A stretch of 64,000 bases of DNA, taken from positions 3,053,834-3,117,833 of the forward strand of contig NW_006920412.1 of assembly GCF_000344685.1 (NCBI RefSeq), in the 5' to 3' direction. The position numbers and the translations under genes are program-made. This DNA is from Gloeophyllum trabeum ATCC 11539 (taxonomy: Eukaryota > Basidiomycota > Agaricomycetes > Gloeophyllales > Gloeophyllaceae). This document shows positions 45,011-58,176 of this stretch, one piece after another. The notes beneath the pieces are model-generated. The model was given only the letters and a program-made list of their open reading frames with translations, had not been told where the DNA came from and searched no databases. The first letter of the stretch is position 1; each line of letters begins with the position of its first letter.

Positions 45011-46237
45011 ATCTGCTCGTCGAACGAGCGGTATGAGTGTACTGAAGAAGTGCTGCGGTAGGGACTTCACACTGGACACGTCAAGCGCGTCTTGGTCTAT
45101 TTTTAGCACCCGTGCGGGGGAACTAAATATACAGCTGCAACTGCAGCGGGAAAGACACTGGATTATTGTCTATCATGAATTGCAGCCATGTTAAGAAGAG
45201 CGGTTCGGTGGATAGCGTAAGCGAAGTAAGGCTCAGATGTACGACTACATAGGGAATGCGCAGAAACAATAACGTCAGGACTTCGTAGATGCGAACCCGA
45301 TTCTGCTTTCAACTCCTGGATTTTATATCCCGCCAGGTTGCTTGAAGTTGGAGGGTGATATCGATATTGTTCTTATTACTGGCAGTCAGCAATTGCGTCC
45401 GGTTCAGTGTACCCATCAGCGTTGGGCCATCTACGAGGGACCCGCTGACGGTCAGATTACTGCCAGATGCCATCCGTGGAAAGGGTTAAAGCTCATGCAG
45501 CGCGCTCGCAATTATACAGAGCCATATTGGGGACTCCGCAGTGTCCGCACTGCAACATGTAGCACGGTACGGCAGTCTCTTCGAAGTCAACTTCCGCCTG
45601 GACCTGCCATCGGCCGAGGTAGGAGAAGATCTAGAGAGTACCTTCAGAAGCTGACTGGACTCGGAATCAGAGATTGACTTCGGTATATGCAGGTGTACTT
45701 ACGCTGGTAACGAGTGCTAGGCCGTTAAGATATGAGCAGAAGAAACATGCGTACCTGCTCATTGAGACTCAACCATATGAGCACTCACAAAGCGGCCGAA
45801 CTAGAGTCTTCCCGAATTGTTGATTTTATCCAGAGTACAGCTTTTTTTCTCATTTTACGATCAAATGGACACCTCGAACAGAGAAATCAAAACTCACCTG
45901 CAGGCCAATTCAGCATAAACTGCAGTTGCGCGGGCGTATGTATGTCATGGTCGTTTAATGCTGAACCATCCAAAATCATGCACGCTCCTTCAAAAGTGCA
46001 CTAAAAAAGTTGGCATGGGGGTTGTTTGTGCGACTGCATGAAAACCTCCAGCGTATTCGCGACATACCTCGCAAATAGAAAGAGGCTTGCCATTTTCAGC
46101 CGTCTGATCCAGTGCAGCGGCCGGCCGGACTAACTCGGCCGGGTATAGGCCGAAGGGTAGCGCACCATCGTCTGCGCCGTCGACAGCGCCCAATATCGTA
46201 CCTTATACCCTCGGCCCAAGCCTTTCCGTCGTCCACA
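45011..46237. other. divergent promoter region, no gene seen
   Basis: It lies between the OST48 and V-ATPase start codons. A 111-codon open frame at 45342-45677 has no domain and no splice support. Confidence 0.4.
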
Positions 46238-49200
46238 ATGTCGGACGACTATCCGACTCTATTTCGTGAGTTTTGGAATGGAAGTGATGCGTTTTCCCTA
46301 TTAACGCAAAGCCCTGTAGGCTCCGAGCCTATGAGCTTGGTGCAACTGTTCATCCCAACTGAAGTTGCTCATGACGCGGTCGCAGAACTTGGAGAGCTCG
46401 GAAATGTCGAGTTCAAAGATGTCAGTACAAAATTTTGAACTGAAATTTGCTGTCACTTATTGACCGACTCCTGTCAGTTGAATCCTGAGGTCAACCCGTT
46501 CCAACGTTCCTTCGTAGGAGAAATCAGGCGTGTCGACGAGATGGCCCGTAGGGTCCGCTTCTTCACGTCGCAGATTGAGAAGGAGAAGGACGTGGTGCCT
46601 ATCCGACCGCTGTACGACTCCGCGCCTCTCATCACCGTCGGTCCCCGTGCTGCTACAACCATTGACGAGCTGGATGTTACTTTGGCGGAACACGAGTCTA
46701 GGCTGAATCAGATGAATGAGAGCTACCAGACCCTCAGCGACCGGATGAAGGAGTTAGTCGAAGCTCGTTACGTCTTGCGGGAGACTGCTGTTTTCTTCGA
46801 CAAGGTGAGGAGACCCTTGAGTCGTACAAATACGTCTTTACTCATGCATGGCTACCAGGCCCAAGCGCAAGAATCTGACGTGAGGACCTCTATCGATGAG
46901 AGCTCTGCACCCCTCCTGCAGCATGCCGAACGTGACAACCAGTTCTCGACTGCGACTGTCCAGTTCGACTTGGAGTAAGTGCCACAAACCCTGTGAAACC
47001 GTGCTACAACGGACTGACTTCTCAAAGATTCGTTGCTGGCACGATTGAGCGCACCCGTCTGCCTACTTTCGAGCGGGTTCTCTGGCGTGTACTCCGCGGG
47101 AACCTGTACATGAACTATACGGACATCCCTGAACCCTTCGTAGATCCTGTGACCGGCGCTGAGACGAGGAAGAACGTCTTCATCATCTTTGCGCACGGCG
47201 AGACCCTTTTGGCCAAGATTCGCAAGGTCGCCGAGTCCATGGGAGGTACTCTGTATCCCATTGACGCTAATGCTGACAAGCGCGCGGACTCCTTGCGTGA
47301 GGTGACTGCTCGACTTGAGGATTTGCAGACTGTGTTGTACAACACGGGCCTGAACAGGAGGAGCGAGTTGGTTCGCATCGGCGAAAGTCTGGCGAGCTGG
47401 CAGGACGTTGTGGCCAAGGAGAAGTTGATCTACCAGACCCTCAACCTCTTCAACTACGATGTGCGTCGAAAGACGCTCATTGCCGAGGGATGGTGTCCTA
47501 CTAGGGACATAACGACTATTCAGTTAGCCCTGAGACATGCGACAGTGAGACGCACACCTGTCGGTCGTTACTGTGTTCCTCATCTATTGTTATTCAGGAA
47601 GAGTCTGGCACCAATGTGCCTCCTATCTTGCATGAGATCCGTACTCACAAGATGCCGCCCACGTTCATGCGTACGAACAAGTTTACGGAGGGGTTCCAGA
47701 CTATTATGGACAGTTATGGTATCGCCACGTACCAAGAAGTGAACCCCGGCCTTTTTGCGGTCATCACGTTCCCGTTCCTGTTCGCGGTGATGTTTGGCGA
47801 TATTGGCCATGGCTTCATCACGTTCACTACGGCGCTTTTGATGATTACGTTCGAAAGGAAACTGGCCAAAGCTGACCTCGGAGAGGTGAGTAACTAAATA
47901 ATACTGATCGTCTGAGATGGTGATATTTATCTTGGGAATCAGATCATCGGCACGTTCTTTTAGTAAGTGGTCGTTTTTGTTACCAACTGTTCTTATGCTG
48001 ATGACACGCATCCAGCGGGCGATACATTATCCTGCTCATGGGTGCTTTCTCCATGTATACGGGCTTGCTCTACAACGATATCTTCTCGAGGTCGCTCCAT
48101 ATCTGGCACTCTGGATGGGATTGGCCGGCGACACCGAGCAACGATTCCGTGGCGGCTACCTTCAATGGCAATGTCTATCCATTCGGCCTGGACCCCGGCT
48201 GGCACGGCGCCGAGAACGGACTCGTGTACACGAACTCATACAAGATGAAGATGTCCATCGTGCTCGGTGTAATTCACGTACGTCCGGTGATCCGTCGTGT
48301 CTTTCCGAAGTTCTCATCGTATATCTAGATGACCTTCGCCCTTTGCCTACAAGTGCCGAACCATATCCGTTTCAAACGTTTCTCAGACATATACAGCAAC
48401 TTCATCCCGCAGATGATATTTCTCCAGTCTATCTTTGGTTATCTTGTTATCTGCATCCTCTACAAGTGGTCCATTGATTGGTCAACGTCTCCCACCGCTC
48501 CTCCGTCGCTCCTAAACATGCTTATTGGCATGTTCCTGACGCCTGGATCAGTGGATCCGAGCACGCAGCTGTATCGCGGGCAGGGTTTCATACAGACCGT
48601 GCTGCTGCTTCTGGCCTTCGTTTGCGTGCCATGGCTGCTCTGTATGAAACCATATCTGCAATATCAGGAAATGAAGAAGATCCAAGGGCAAGGGTACGTT
48701 GGAATCCCCCACGGCGACGAGCCGCCCCGGGCTAGTTCCGACGACGTCCTGGAAGGCGAGGAGGAAGGTAATGGCAGAGCGATCGCGGAGGATGCGGAAG
48801 AAGAGCATGTGAGTATTCCCCGATGGTTGCGAACTTCCGATGTATTGAATATGATCGGTACTCAGGAGCAGCATGATTTCTCCGAAGTCGTGGTTCATCA
48901 AGTTATCCATACGATAGAGTTCTGCCTCGGATGCATCTCGCATACCGCGTCGTATCTCCGTCTTTGGGCACTTTCGCTTGCGCATGCGCAGTTGTCGGAG
49001 GTGCTCTGGAATATGACGCTCGGGCCCGCGTTGGGCATGAGCGGTCTATTTGGCTGGATTGCCTTAGCTATCGTGTTCTGCTTGTGGTTTGTATTGACCA
49101 TCTTCATCCTTTGTGTCATGGAGGTGAGTTTCGATACATCAGGATCTCCAGCGACCGAGGATCATCTGACGCGCTTCCAATCTCAAATAGGGCCTGTCAG

Positions 49201-49366
49201 CCTTCTTGCATGCCCTCCGGTTGCATTGGGTCGAAGCGAACAGCAAGCACTACGAGGCAGGCGGCAGGGTGAGTAATGTGATCTTGTTCACGACTGGAAG
49301 CCCGGCACGCTGACTGTCTGATTAGCAATTCATGCCGCTGAGCTTCGCGCATCTGAACGAGGCATA
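46238..49366 (+). CDS. VPH1: V-type H+-ATPase subunit a (Vph1/Stv1)
   Basis: This membrane subunit forms the proton half-channels of the vacuolar ATPase. The start at 46238 gives 'MSDDYPTLF', which an intron (GTGAGT to CTGTAG) joins to '[15 protein letters not shown]'. The cytosolic arm includes '[20 protein letters not shown]' and '[18 protein letters not shown]'. The membrane half has '[20 protein letters not shown]', 'GDIGHG', '[17 protein letters not shown]', 'GMFLTPG' and '[20 protein letters not shown]', then '[17 protein letters not shown]'. That last block contains the Arg essential for proton release. The last exons read '[20 protein letters not shown]' and '[13 protein letters not shown]', stopping at 49366. 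Roughly twelve exons, about 840 residues, the normal size. Confidence 0.93.
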
Positions 49367-49940
49367 AACGATGCAGGTAAGAATACCACGGACGTGAATG
49401 AGGGTGTTGTCAGGCACAGTCCGGTCATCTCTTCTTACATACAATCGGCTACGATGTACCGCATCGCACAGGCAACAAAGATCTGTTTCGCATCGCCTGT
49501 GCTAAACGTGTGGGGTCAATAGCCTTACCCCGCATTTGACTTATTAAGCTTAGCGCCAGAGCCTTAAGCCAGACATCCCTCGACCATTCGGCGAGGTCAA
49601 GTAAGATCCGGAGCTGGCGGCGCCCAGTCGGCGAGGTTCCATTTTTTCAAACTCCGATTATCATAGATCGTTTATAAGCGTTGGGCCGCATTTCGCACCA
49701 CATCTCCCCATCTTCTCACCCTTTCCTCCTTCCTCCTTTATAGAGGTGAGCATTGTCGCTGTCGACGACGACGAGTGTTGAACTGATCTATCCTCAGGCT
49801 CCGGCCCATCCGTAGATATAGAGTGTTCCTTGCTCCTTGTTCGCCTTTACGCGATCTCGATATAGACAAGTCACTTCCTACTATATCTTCTACGATTGTA
49901 CGTCCTTCCTGAAATTTTATTGGATTCAGGTGCTGACTAG
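49367..49940. other. EF-3 promoter and 5' leader
   Basis: It contains a pyrimidine-rich tract (about 49706-49740, CCT/TTC runs), typical of strongly expressed fungal genes such as translation factors. A TTATAGAG element and a GTGAGC donor near 49745 suggest a 5'-UTR intron ending shortly before the start codon. Confidence 0.5.
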
Positions 49941-52900
49941 ATGGCACAGAAATTCGACATGCCCGCTGCTACCGCTGTCGCTGCTGCTACCCCCGCACTC
50001 GCCTCCCTGAAGGCTGCCGCCAACGGCACCCCCGTTGACGGCCAGACGGATTTCGCTGCCCTTTTCTCGTCCGACAAGGCTGCTCGCGAATCCGCAGCTC
50101 ACTCTCTCGCCGCTGCTGCGCAACAAAATGGGCCATCCGCCCTCTCTGGCTTCCCCGAAGCCGCTGTCAAGGCTCTGGCCGACAAGAAGTCTCCCGCTGC
50201 GCGTGAGAGCGCAGCGAACGCTGTTATCACGATCGTCAAGGCTGGCGGTGTGAAGGCCCTCGAGCCCACTTTCATCGACTCCGGCCTCTATGCCGCTCTC
50301 ATTGAGACTTTCGCCGACAAGATGCCCGCTGTCAGGACAGCGGCAGTCGAGGCCGTGCGGGAGTTCGTCGCAGCGATGAACCCCTGGGCTTCTGCACTTG
50401 TACTTCCCGCCCTTCTCCACGAAATCAAGACTGCCGGCAAATGGCAAGTCAAGACTGGCGCTCTGGTTATCCTGAACCAGCTTACCACCAGCGCCCCTGT
50501 CCAAATCGCTAAGCTCATGCCTGAGATTGTTCCCGTCCTGTCCGAGGCTATTTGGGATACGAAGGCTGACGTGAAGAAGGCGGCTCGTGATTCGCTGACA
50601 AAGGCTACGGCTCTCGTATCGAACAAGGACATTGAACGCTTTATTCCGGCTCTAATTAAGGCTCTGATTAATCCCGTTGAGGAGGTCCCTAATACCATCA
50701 ATCTCCTCTCGGCTACCACATTCGTTTCCGAAGTAGACTCCCCTACCTTGTCTCTGATGGTTCCCCTGTTGGCTCGTGGTCTCAACGAGAAGCCGACGGC
50801 CACCAAACGGAAGGTCGCAGTGTACGTTTGTTCGTCTTGTTAGTGTTTACCATGTGACTGACAATTCCTTCAGTATCATCGACAACATGTCCAAGCTTGT
50901 CGACTCCCCTGTGACTGTCCGTCCGTTCATCCCCAAGCTTCTCCCCGGCCTCATCAAGGTCGAGACCACGATCGGTGACCCCGAAGCTCGCAGCGTCGTC
51001 CAGAGGGCTATCAATACCCTCCGTCAAGTTGGCGAGGTACCGGCTGACAACGACGGCTCGAACCTTCCTCCCTTGAAGGTTCACGAGCCGAGTCAGTTGG
51101 CGAGCGGCCTGATCTCCATCTACAAGAAGGCTGGCGTTAACCCGGTTCCCTCCCCCTCGGACATTCTCGTCGCCTACACATCCCGCTTGGCGGCCACCAT
51201 GGTGAACTTGAAGAACTTCGACGCTTCCGAGTGGCAGACTCTTGCCCCTTACCTTGCTATTGTGTCGCAGACTCCCGACCCCGCTTCCGTCGCCTCACAG
51301 TGGGCCGTCCGCTCGGCGTCCGATGAGACCGTTGATGAGGACGTTCCCGAGGATGAGGAGGAGGGCGAGGACCTTTGCAACTGCCAGTTCTCTCTGGCTT
51401 ACGGTGCGAAGATCCTCCTCAACACTGCCACCCTGCGACTCAAGCGGGGTCACCGTTATGGTCTCTGCGGTCGCAACGGTACTGGCAAGTCCACTCTCAT
51501 GCGCGCCATCAACAACGGTCAGGTCGAGGGTTTCCCTTCTCCCGACGAGGTCCGCACCTTCTACGTCGAGCACGATATCGACGGCAGCGAGGAGGACATG
51601 TCTGTCCTTCAGTGGATCCTCAACGACAAGCGTATCCAGGCGGACGAGAAGGAGATTATCGAGACCTTGGCCTCCGTTGGTTTCAGCGATGAGCGCCAGA
51701 AGAGTTCGATCGGTAGCTTGTCGGGTGGTTGGAAGATGAAGTTGGCTTTGGCCAGGGCTATGTTGTTCAAGGCTGACATTCTCCTGCTCGACGAGCCTAC
51801 CAACCATTTGGACGTCGTCAACGTCGCCTGGTTGGAGAACTACCTCACCAGCCTGACGCACTGCACATCCATCATTGTGTCGCACGACTCAAGCTTCCTG
51901 AACAACGTCATCACCGACGTTCTTCACCTCAACAGGTTCAAGCTCAAGCGCTACCGCGGCAACTTGGAGTCGTTCATGAAGCAGGTGCCCGAGGCGCGCT
52001 CCTACTACACCCTCGAGCCCCAGGAGGACTACACTTTCAAGTTCCCCGACCCTCCTCTGCTCGAAGGTGTCAAGACTAAGGAGAAGAGTTTGCTCAAGAT
52101 GCGCAAAGTTGGATTCCAGTACCCTACCCAGCCTACCCAGCAGCTCTACGACATCACCCTTCAAGTCTCACTCTCTTCCCGTGTGGCCGTCCTCGGTCCC
52201 AACGGTTCCGGCAAGTCCACCCTCGTCAAGTTGCTCATCGGTGACTTGGAGCCCAACAAGGGCGGTGAGATCTGGAAGCACCCTAACTTGGTCATTGGTT
52301 ATGTCGCGCAGCACGCGTTCCACCACATCGACAACCATCTCGACAAGACCCCGCTCGAGTACATGCTGTGGCGTTACCAGACCGGTGAGGACTTGGAGGA
52401 GATGATGAAGGCCAACCGCCAAATCTCCGAGGAGGAGCTGCAGAAGATGAAGGACGGATCCATTGTTGTTGTCGAGGGACAGAAGCGCACGATTGACGAG
52501 ATCCTCACTCGTAAGAAGCTGAAGCAGTCGTACGAGTACGAGGTCTCCTTCAAGAACATGAGCTCCACGGAGAATATCTGGATGTCCCGTGATGAGCTCA
52601 TCAAGCGTGGCTTCGAGAAGAAGGTCATTGAGGTTGACACTCGCGAGGCTCAGCGTCTCGGTCTGCTGCGCCCCCTTGTGCGTCGCGAGATCGAGAAGCA
52701 CTTCGCCGACTTCGGTCTAGAGCCCGAGTTCGTCTCTCACAACTCAATGCGTGGTCTGTCCGGTGGTCAGAAGGTCAAGGTCGTGCTCGGTGCTGCTACG
52801 TGGCGCCGGCCCCATGTCATCTGCATGGACGAGCCTACCAACTACCTCGACCGGGAGTCGCTCGCTGCCCTCATCTCTGCACTCAAGGTCTTTGAGGGTG

Positions 52901-53196
52901 GTGTGCTTGTCATCACGCACAACCGTGACTTCTCGGAGTCCCTCTGCAAGGAAGTCTGGGCTATGCGCGACGGCCACCTCGAGGCATCTGGCCATAACTG
53001 GGTCGAGGGTCAGGGAGCCGGCCCCCGCATTGACAAGGGCAACGGAGAGGAGGAGGACAAGTACGACGCTATGGGTAACAAGATCGAGGTCAACAAGAAG
53101 AAGAAGATGACCTCTGCGGACGCACGGAAGGCCAAGAAGGAGCGCATGGCACGTAGAAAGCGCGGCGAGGAGGTCTTCACCGACGAGGAGCTATGA
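49941..53196 (+). CDS. TEF3: translation elongation factor 3 (EF-3)
   Basis: EF-3 is a fungal ABC-F ATPase that drives release of deacylated tRNA from the ribosomal E site. Two exons, 49941-50821 and 50874-53196, encode 1067 residues, the usual length. HEAT repeats fill residues 1 to about 330. ABC domain 1 has Walker A 'GRNGTGKST', signature 'LSGGW' and Walker B 'ILLLDEPTNHLD'. ABC domain 2 has 'GPNGSGKST', a chromodomain-like insert, 'LSGGQ' and 'ICMDEPTNYLD'. The C-terminus is strongly basic ('NKKKKMTSADARKAKKERMA'), as needed for ribosome binding. Codon use is very biased (GTC, CTC, AAG), as expected for high expression. The only coding intron lies near the end of the HEAT region. Confidence 0.97.
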
Positions 53197-53647
53197 GGTG
53201 GTTGAGGATCTTGCGCCTGTTACGACCGTTATGATTTCACTCTTTCCGTGTGTGTGCTCTAGTGTGTCCGCTGTGTCATGTCAATGGTCTCTTTCTCTTG
53301 TATTCTCGCATGTCTCCATAGGGTCGTATAATACTTCATGTTTGTCGCTATGTGATATTTATGACTGTCATTGCACGTTTCTCTTCTTCCGTTGTGTGAA
53401 CTGTCTGAAAGTCTGAAGGCGATGGGTCCTGGTACACGGCCCTGCGCACTGCGCAGCGTATTCTTGGAAGTTGTAATCTTACAGCTGCGGAGGCAGTAGG
53501 CGATGCACGAGTAGGGCCTCTGACGTCCTAGAAGCTATATATGCTTGGCTGAGGGGACCATGTCTGTTCGACCGAGCTACTCGGACAGCGTCTCCCCTTC
53601 CCCGGCTTGGAGTTTGTCTCTTACTCTCACGACCTGCGACGACCGTC
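53197..53647. other. EF-3 3' flank and next promoter
   Basis: Non-coding. The first 200 bp are T- and GT-rich and probably form the EF-3 3'-UTR. A TATATATG element near 53538 may serve the next gene. Confidence 0.4.
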
Positions 53648-55021
53648 ATGCCTTTCCTTGCGGATTATGACCTATCGGACAGCTTGCACGCTGCGAACAG
53701 TTTACATGCTAGGGATGCCCGGGATACACTGACGCCTACGCCTACGCAGAGGACCACGCTGATTGTTGCGGCGTGTTATATCATTGCTATTGCGATTCTG
53801 TGGTGAGTAGATTGACGCCTGGAGTGACATTTGGTGCTTAGGATGGTTGGACTTTGGGCAGGCATGTACCGTTCTTGAGCTGGATAAGTAAGAGCCTTAT
53901 GTGGAATTATATTTCGCGCCCAACATGGATGACTTATGACTGTTGCAGTTTATCCGTTTAAGTGAGTGCGAGGTTATAGTCAGAGCTTTCGCGGGACAAC
54001 TTATGTCTCGCCAGATTACTTACGGTCGGCTTCCACGAAATGAGCCACGCCATCGCAGGCGTGCTCACCTGTGCGCGCATTCACTCCGTCGAGCTTGACC
54101 GTACGCCCCCTCCCCCCCCTCCTCCTGTTCCCCACTTTAACTCCGCCACTTGATGTACAGCCGACGAGGGTGGCGAGACGCGTATGTCGGGCGGGATCCC
54201 CTGGATCACGCTCCCGGCGGGCTATCTGGGCTCGTCGTTCATCGGCGCGGCGCTCATCGCGTGCGGGTTCGATACGAACGCGAGCAAAGTCGCGTGCCTC
54301 GTCCTCGCGGCGTTCTTCCTGTTCACGCTTTGGTGGGCGCGCCGGAATTGGCTGTAAGTGTCTTACTATTGGCGAGTAGGAGATTATGATTTGTGACTGC
54401 GAACGACGTGCAGGACGTGGCTGCTGATCCTCGGCATGGCGGGCCTGATCGTGCTGTTTTGGTTCGTCGCGGGCGGGGTTGCGCTGCGCTACTTCGTAAG
54501 TATTCCCAGCATCCCACAATTCCATTTCCCCTCCCTCACACTCATCCTGGCGGTTCGTAGATCCTCTTCATCGGCGTGATGTCCTGCATGTACGTCCTAT
54601 GGGACGTCATTGGTAAGCTCCTCCCCGGGGTCCCGTCCTTCGCACGCACCCCTCACCCTTCCTCCTCGCAGATGATACCATCGCGCGCAAGATCCATAGC
54701 TCCGACGCCTCCGCCTTCGCCGACATCTGCGGCTGCTGCCCCTCCCAAGGTCAGCCTCTCCTTCCCTCTCGCTCCCTGAACTTCTCACAGTTACGTGTCA
54801 CAGTCTGGGGCGTCATCTGGCTCATCATCGCCTTTGCCTTCTTCGCCGCGGGCATCGTTGTCGGCCTCGCCGCCTTCAAGCAGTCCGCCGCGCAGCAGGA
54901 GGCGGACTCGCACCATTTCCTGCCCGTGCCGGGGTCGAGCGGTGCCCTCACCATCGCTCCGTCATTATCGACGTATTGTACTGCTTTGCTCTGTGCGCTG
55001 CTGTTAAATTTTGGAATATGA
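53648..55021 (+). CDS. M50B-like membrane metalloprotease homologue
   Basis: A multi-span membrane protein built from about eight exons. The N-terminus from 53648 is soluble, followed by a first helix ('TLIVAACYIIAIAILW'). A short exon then gives 'LLTVGFHEMSHAIAGVLTC', in which HEMSH is the HExxH zinc motif set within a membrane segment, as in the peptidase M50B-like family. 'GGIPWITLPAGYLGSSFIGA' and several further helices follow ('VACLVLAAFFLFTLWW', 'ILFIGVMSCMYVLWDVI', 'VIWLIIAFAFFAAGIVVG'), with a hydrophobic end at 55021. The family is common in fungi and plants but its substrates are unknown. Exon borders near 53870-53960 are tiny and least certain. Confidence 0.75.
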
Positions 55022-55252
55022 ACAGTGATAGATATATCTTGGACGTTAAATGCATATATGTACCTACGTAATATCTTGAATTATCAGCATGAGCTCAGGT
55101 TGTGACATGCTTCAACGGTCTACTGTCTTTTCAACACCAGTAGTCCAGAGTTTGCCTGACAAGTTCTGCCAGATCTCGATTTTCCAGGTATTAGTATCCC
55201 AGGTGAACATAGTATACAACGACGCCTGTAGGCATATAGCAACGCGCGAGCA

Positions 55253-58022
55253 TTATCTCCTATCATGATACCGCTCTCTCGAATCCCCTCTCCTCCTATC
55301 CCTGTCATCCCTGCGAGGCGGCGGCGGCGACTCGTCACGGTACCGCCTATCCCTATCCCTATCATACACATCCCTTTTCCCCCCGCCATACCTCTGCCTC
55401 GAATCGTCCCGCTCCCTCCTGTCCCGCCCGTAGTCATCACGGTCCCTCCCATTAGGTGGCGGGGTCCTCGACCTGTCCCGCCCATAATCGTCACGACCCC
55501 TCGCCTTCGGGGGCGGCGTTCGCGACCTGTCTCGAGGTTCATCATGCCTCGAGCGACGGGGCGGCGGCGAGGGCGACCGCGAGTAGTCCCGGCGTCCCCT
55601 GGAACGTTCCCGTGGAGGCGGCGACGCCCGGCGCTTGGGTGCCGGGGGTGAGCGCGAGTCGGAGGAGTACCGGCGCCGCGGCGGGGGCGAGCGCGAGTCG
55701 CTCCTGCCCCTTCGCCGGGGTGCGTGTGACTCAGACTCAGAGGCGGAGTCTTCCGAGTCGTCGTCGGATGAGCTGAGGTCCGAGGAATCATCCGAGTCCG
55801 AGGAGTCTTCCTCGGACGAGCTCTCCGCCTCCAGCATGGCCCGTCGCTGTTCCATGATAATGCGGGGAGCGTTCTGCGGGATCAGCGTCAGCAACTTGGC
55901 ACCAAACTGCGGGGAGTCAAACAACGTACCTTCAGATGCTCACGCATCTCCTCCGTGACAATACCCAGCCCAATACTTGTAAAGTAGTTGATCGAGAACC
56001 GCGTGTTCTTCGGATTATCGAGCGGGAACATCCCTTGGCAATGCATCCTGATCTCCGGGTCCTTGAACCGCTCTGCGAGGTTCTTGAGGCCCATGCTCTC
56101 CATCACTTCCTGCATCATGATCTTCACGAAGATACGGCTACTCGACGTCGTGTCGTCCTCGTTCATCTTGATGCACTCGAAGACCGCCCACGAGATCGCG
56201 TCGTTGGCGAGTAGGTGCCCGAAGAGCCGCGCGATGTTGCGCAGCCGGTTCGTCTCGTACCGATGTATGGTGTTGTAGTAGTTGGCGAACGCTTGCTCAA
56301 AACATTCTTCCCACACGCGGTTGAGCTTGCAGAAGCGCTCAGATACGAGGCCGTAGAACTTGGAGTACGTTCGCTCTTGCGAACAACACTCGATAAGCAT
56401 GTTCACGAGCTCGATCTGCATTACTGGGTCAGAGCAAAGTCAGTGTAAGATGGTATCGACACTTTACCTCTTCGCCTTCTTTGAGTTGGATTTTGAGCAA
56501 CTTGTGCACAGCTTCTTCATAATTCAATGCATTCATGATGGTCAGGTAGATGGTGCGGCGCAGATTGACAAGGTTGGTCTCCGTGCGATCCTCGATGCCC
56601 TCCTTAGCTTCCACTTCTGTAACATGACAGTCAGCAATTAAGAATCCTACATTACAACTGGATGTACAGACCTTCTTCTTCGTCCTCTTCCTCTTCACTC
56701 TCCTCAGAGCCCGACTCGTCATCCGAGTCCTCACCGAGGATCTCAGCCTTGATCTGCTTATACTTGTCCTCATTCTCTAGATAATTAGGATCGAACTTGA
56801 ATATATTCAGTCCCTCCTGCACTTGCAGTTCTTCCTCCAGCTGAATCTGGTGAGTGATCTGCTCCTCCTCCTCGACCAGGTCTAAACCTTCGGGGATGAT
56901 GGGGTTGTCCTTGTACTTGTCCTTCCGCACCTGCATGAGTACCTCGATCATGTACTGAACTCGGTGGCTGATCGATCCCTCGTTCAGCACGGCACGGAAG
57001 CGCTCGAAAACGGTGGCATTCGCTTTCGGAGAGTTCTCAGCGAGGAATGCGCCGACTTCCCGCATGAACCCGACGGCAATTTCGATCGAATCATCTGTCG
57101 GGCGTTCGAGCAGGAGGACGAGGATTTGAAGGGCGATAATTTCATGTGCAACGCCTTGGTTCACGAGGTGGGCAATGAAAGTGGTCGTCGAGTGGCATAC
57201 AATCTAGACGACCTCGTGTAAATCAAAAGCGTCACTAAGGAAGAAGCGTAAGAGCATACCTTGTCATTACGCTTGAATGACCGCCTGAACTGACTGATCA
57301 ACCTCGTCAGCACCAACTCTCCGACCTGAGGCAGCTTGGTATTGATCACGGCAACCAGAGCAGCGAAGACGGGGGTAAATGGTAAACTGGCGGCCTGCGC
57401 CTTCATCACGCTCCTCGCAAACAGACCGCGTCCGCGAATCAAGTTCTCCTGGAACAGCTCGGGAATGATGTGCTTGATGTTCGCAACGTTAACCCTGTTG
57501 ACAATACCAGTGATTGACTTCCTCAGAGCGTCCCAAGAAAGCCGCTGGTATTCGGGGCTGGACTTGTCCGTCGTGGCAGCTGCCTGCATAGCGCGGAGTC
57601 GCGCTGGGGGGATGTACGCGCCCCCCGCACGAGAACCGCCCAGCAGCTTGTTGAACTCCGCCTGCGCATCGAACTTCTCCTTTTCCTTCTCCCCATCCTT
57701 TCCGCCGTCCTTCCCTTTCTCCATTTTCTGCAACTCCAGCTCCGCCATCCGCGCCGCGAGCTGGCGTTCACGTTCGGCGCGTCGCTTGGGGTCGACATCG
57801 TTCACTCTCGGAAGGTCCAAGCGCGCTCTTGGCGGCGGTGACGCCGAACGTCGACGGCTGGCTGGAGGTGCTCCGTCCGCGTTTTGAGGTGACCTGGAAC
57901 GGGACCTAATGCAAGTGTGAATCCACGGCGCCTAGAAGACGACATCGACGCACTCACCGTTTTCTCTTCTGACCAAAGCCGTCATTCGCATCAGTGGGAG
58001 TCATAACAGCAGCAGCCGACAT
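55253..58022 (-). CDS. CWC22: pre-mRNA-splicing factor Cwc22
   Basis: This spliceosome factor is needed for Prp2 action and, in animals, for loading the exon junction complex. The start at 58022 begins '[17 protein letters not shown]', and an RS/P-rich lead follows. The MIF4G domain runs from '[19 protein letters not shown]' through '[19 protein letters not shown]'. An acidic linker carries '[19 protein letters not shown]'. The MA3 domain includes '[18 protein letters not shown]' and '[20 protein letters not shown]'. The C-terminus is a long Ser/Glu then Arg/Ser/Asp tract ending 'RERYHDRR' at 55253. Domain order and the length of about 800 residues fit the family. About seven exons. Only 154 bp separate its start from that of the next, divergent gene. 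Confidence 0.93.
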
Positions 58023-58176
58023 GGTGAGAGACGGTAAGAGGTTCACCGCCGTACAATGCGAAGTCAAACGGCAGCGCTAGCGCCTGGGGCTATTTGTGCA
58101 TGTTTACCCACTTGCGCCACATCCAGGACCCTTTTCGAAGTCGCGACTTGTAACACGACCTCTACCTCCTGGTCTT
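58023..58176. promoter_or_regulatory. 154-bp bidirectional promoter between CWC22 and the LACTB2-like gene
   Basis: Two start codons face away from each other across 154 bp, so both transcripts must start inside this segment. No TATA box is evident. Confidence 0.6.

Noticed and set aside
45342..45677. 111-codon open frame between the OST48 and V-ATPase genes
   Set aside because: No domain, no splice context, and it sits in a divergent promoter region.
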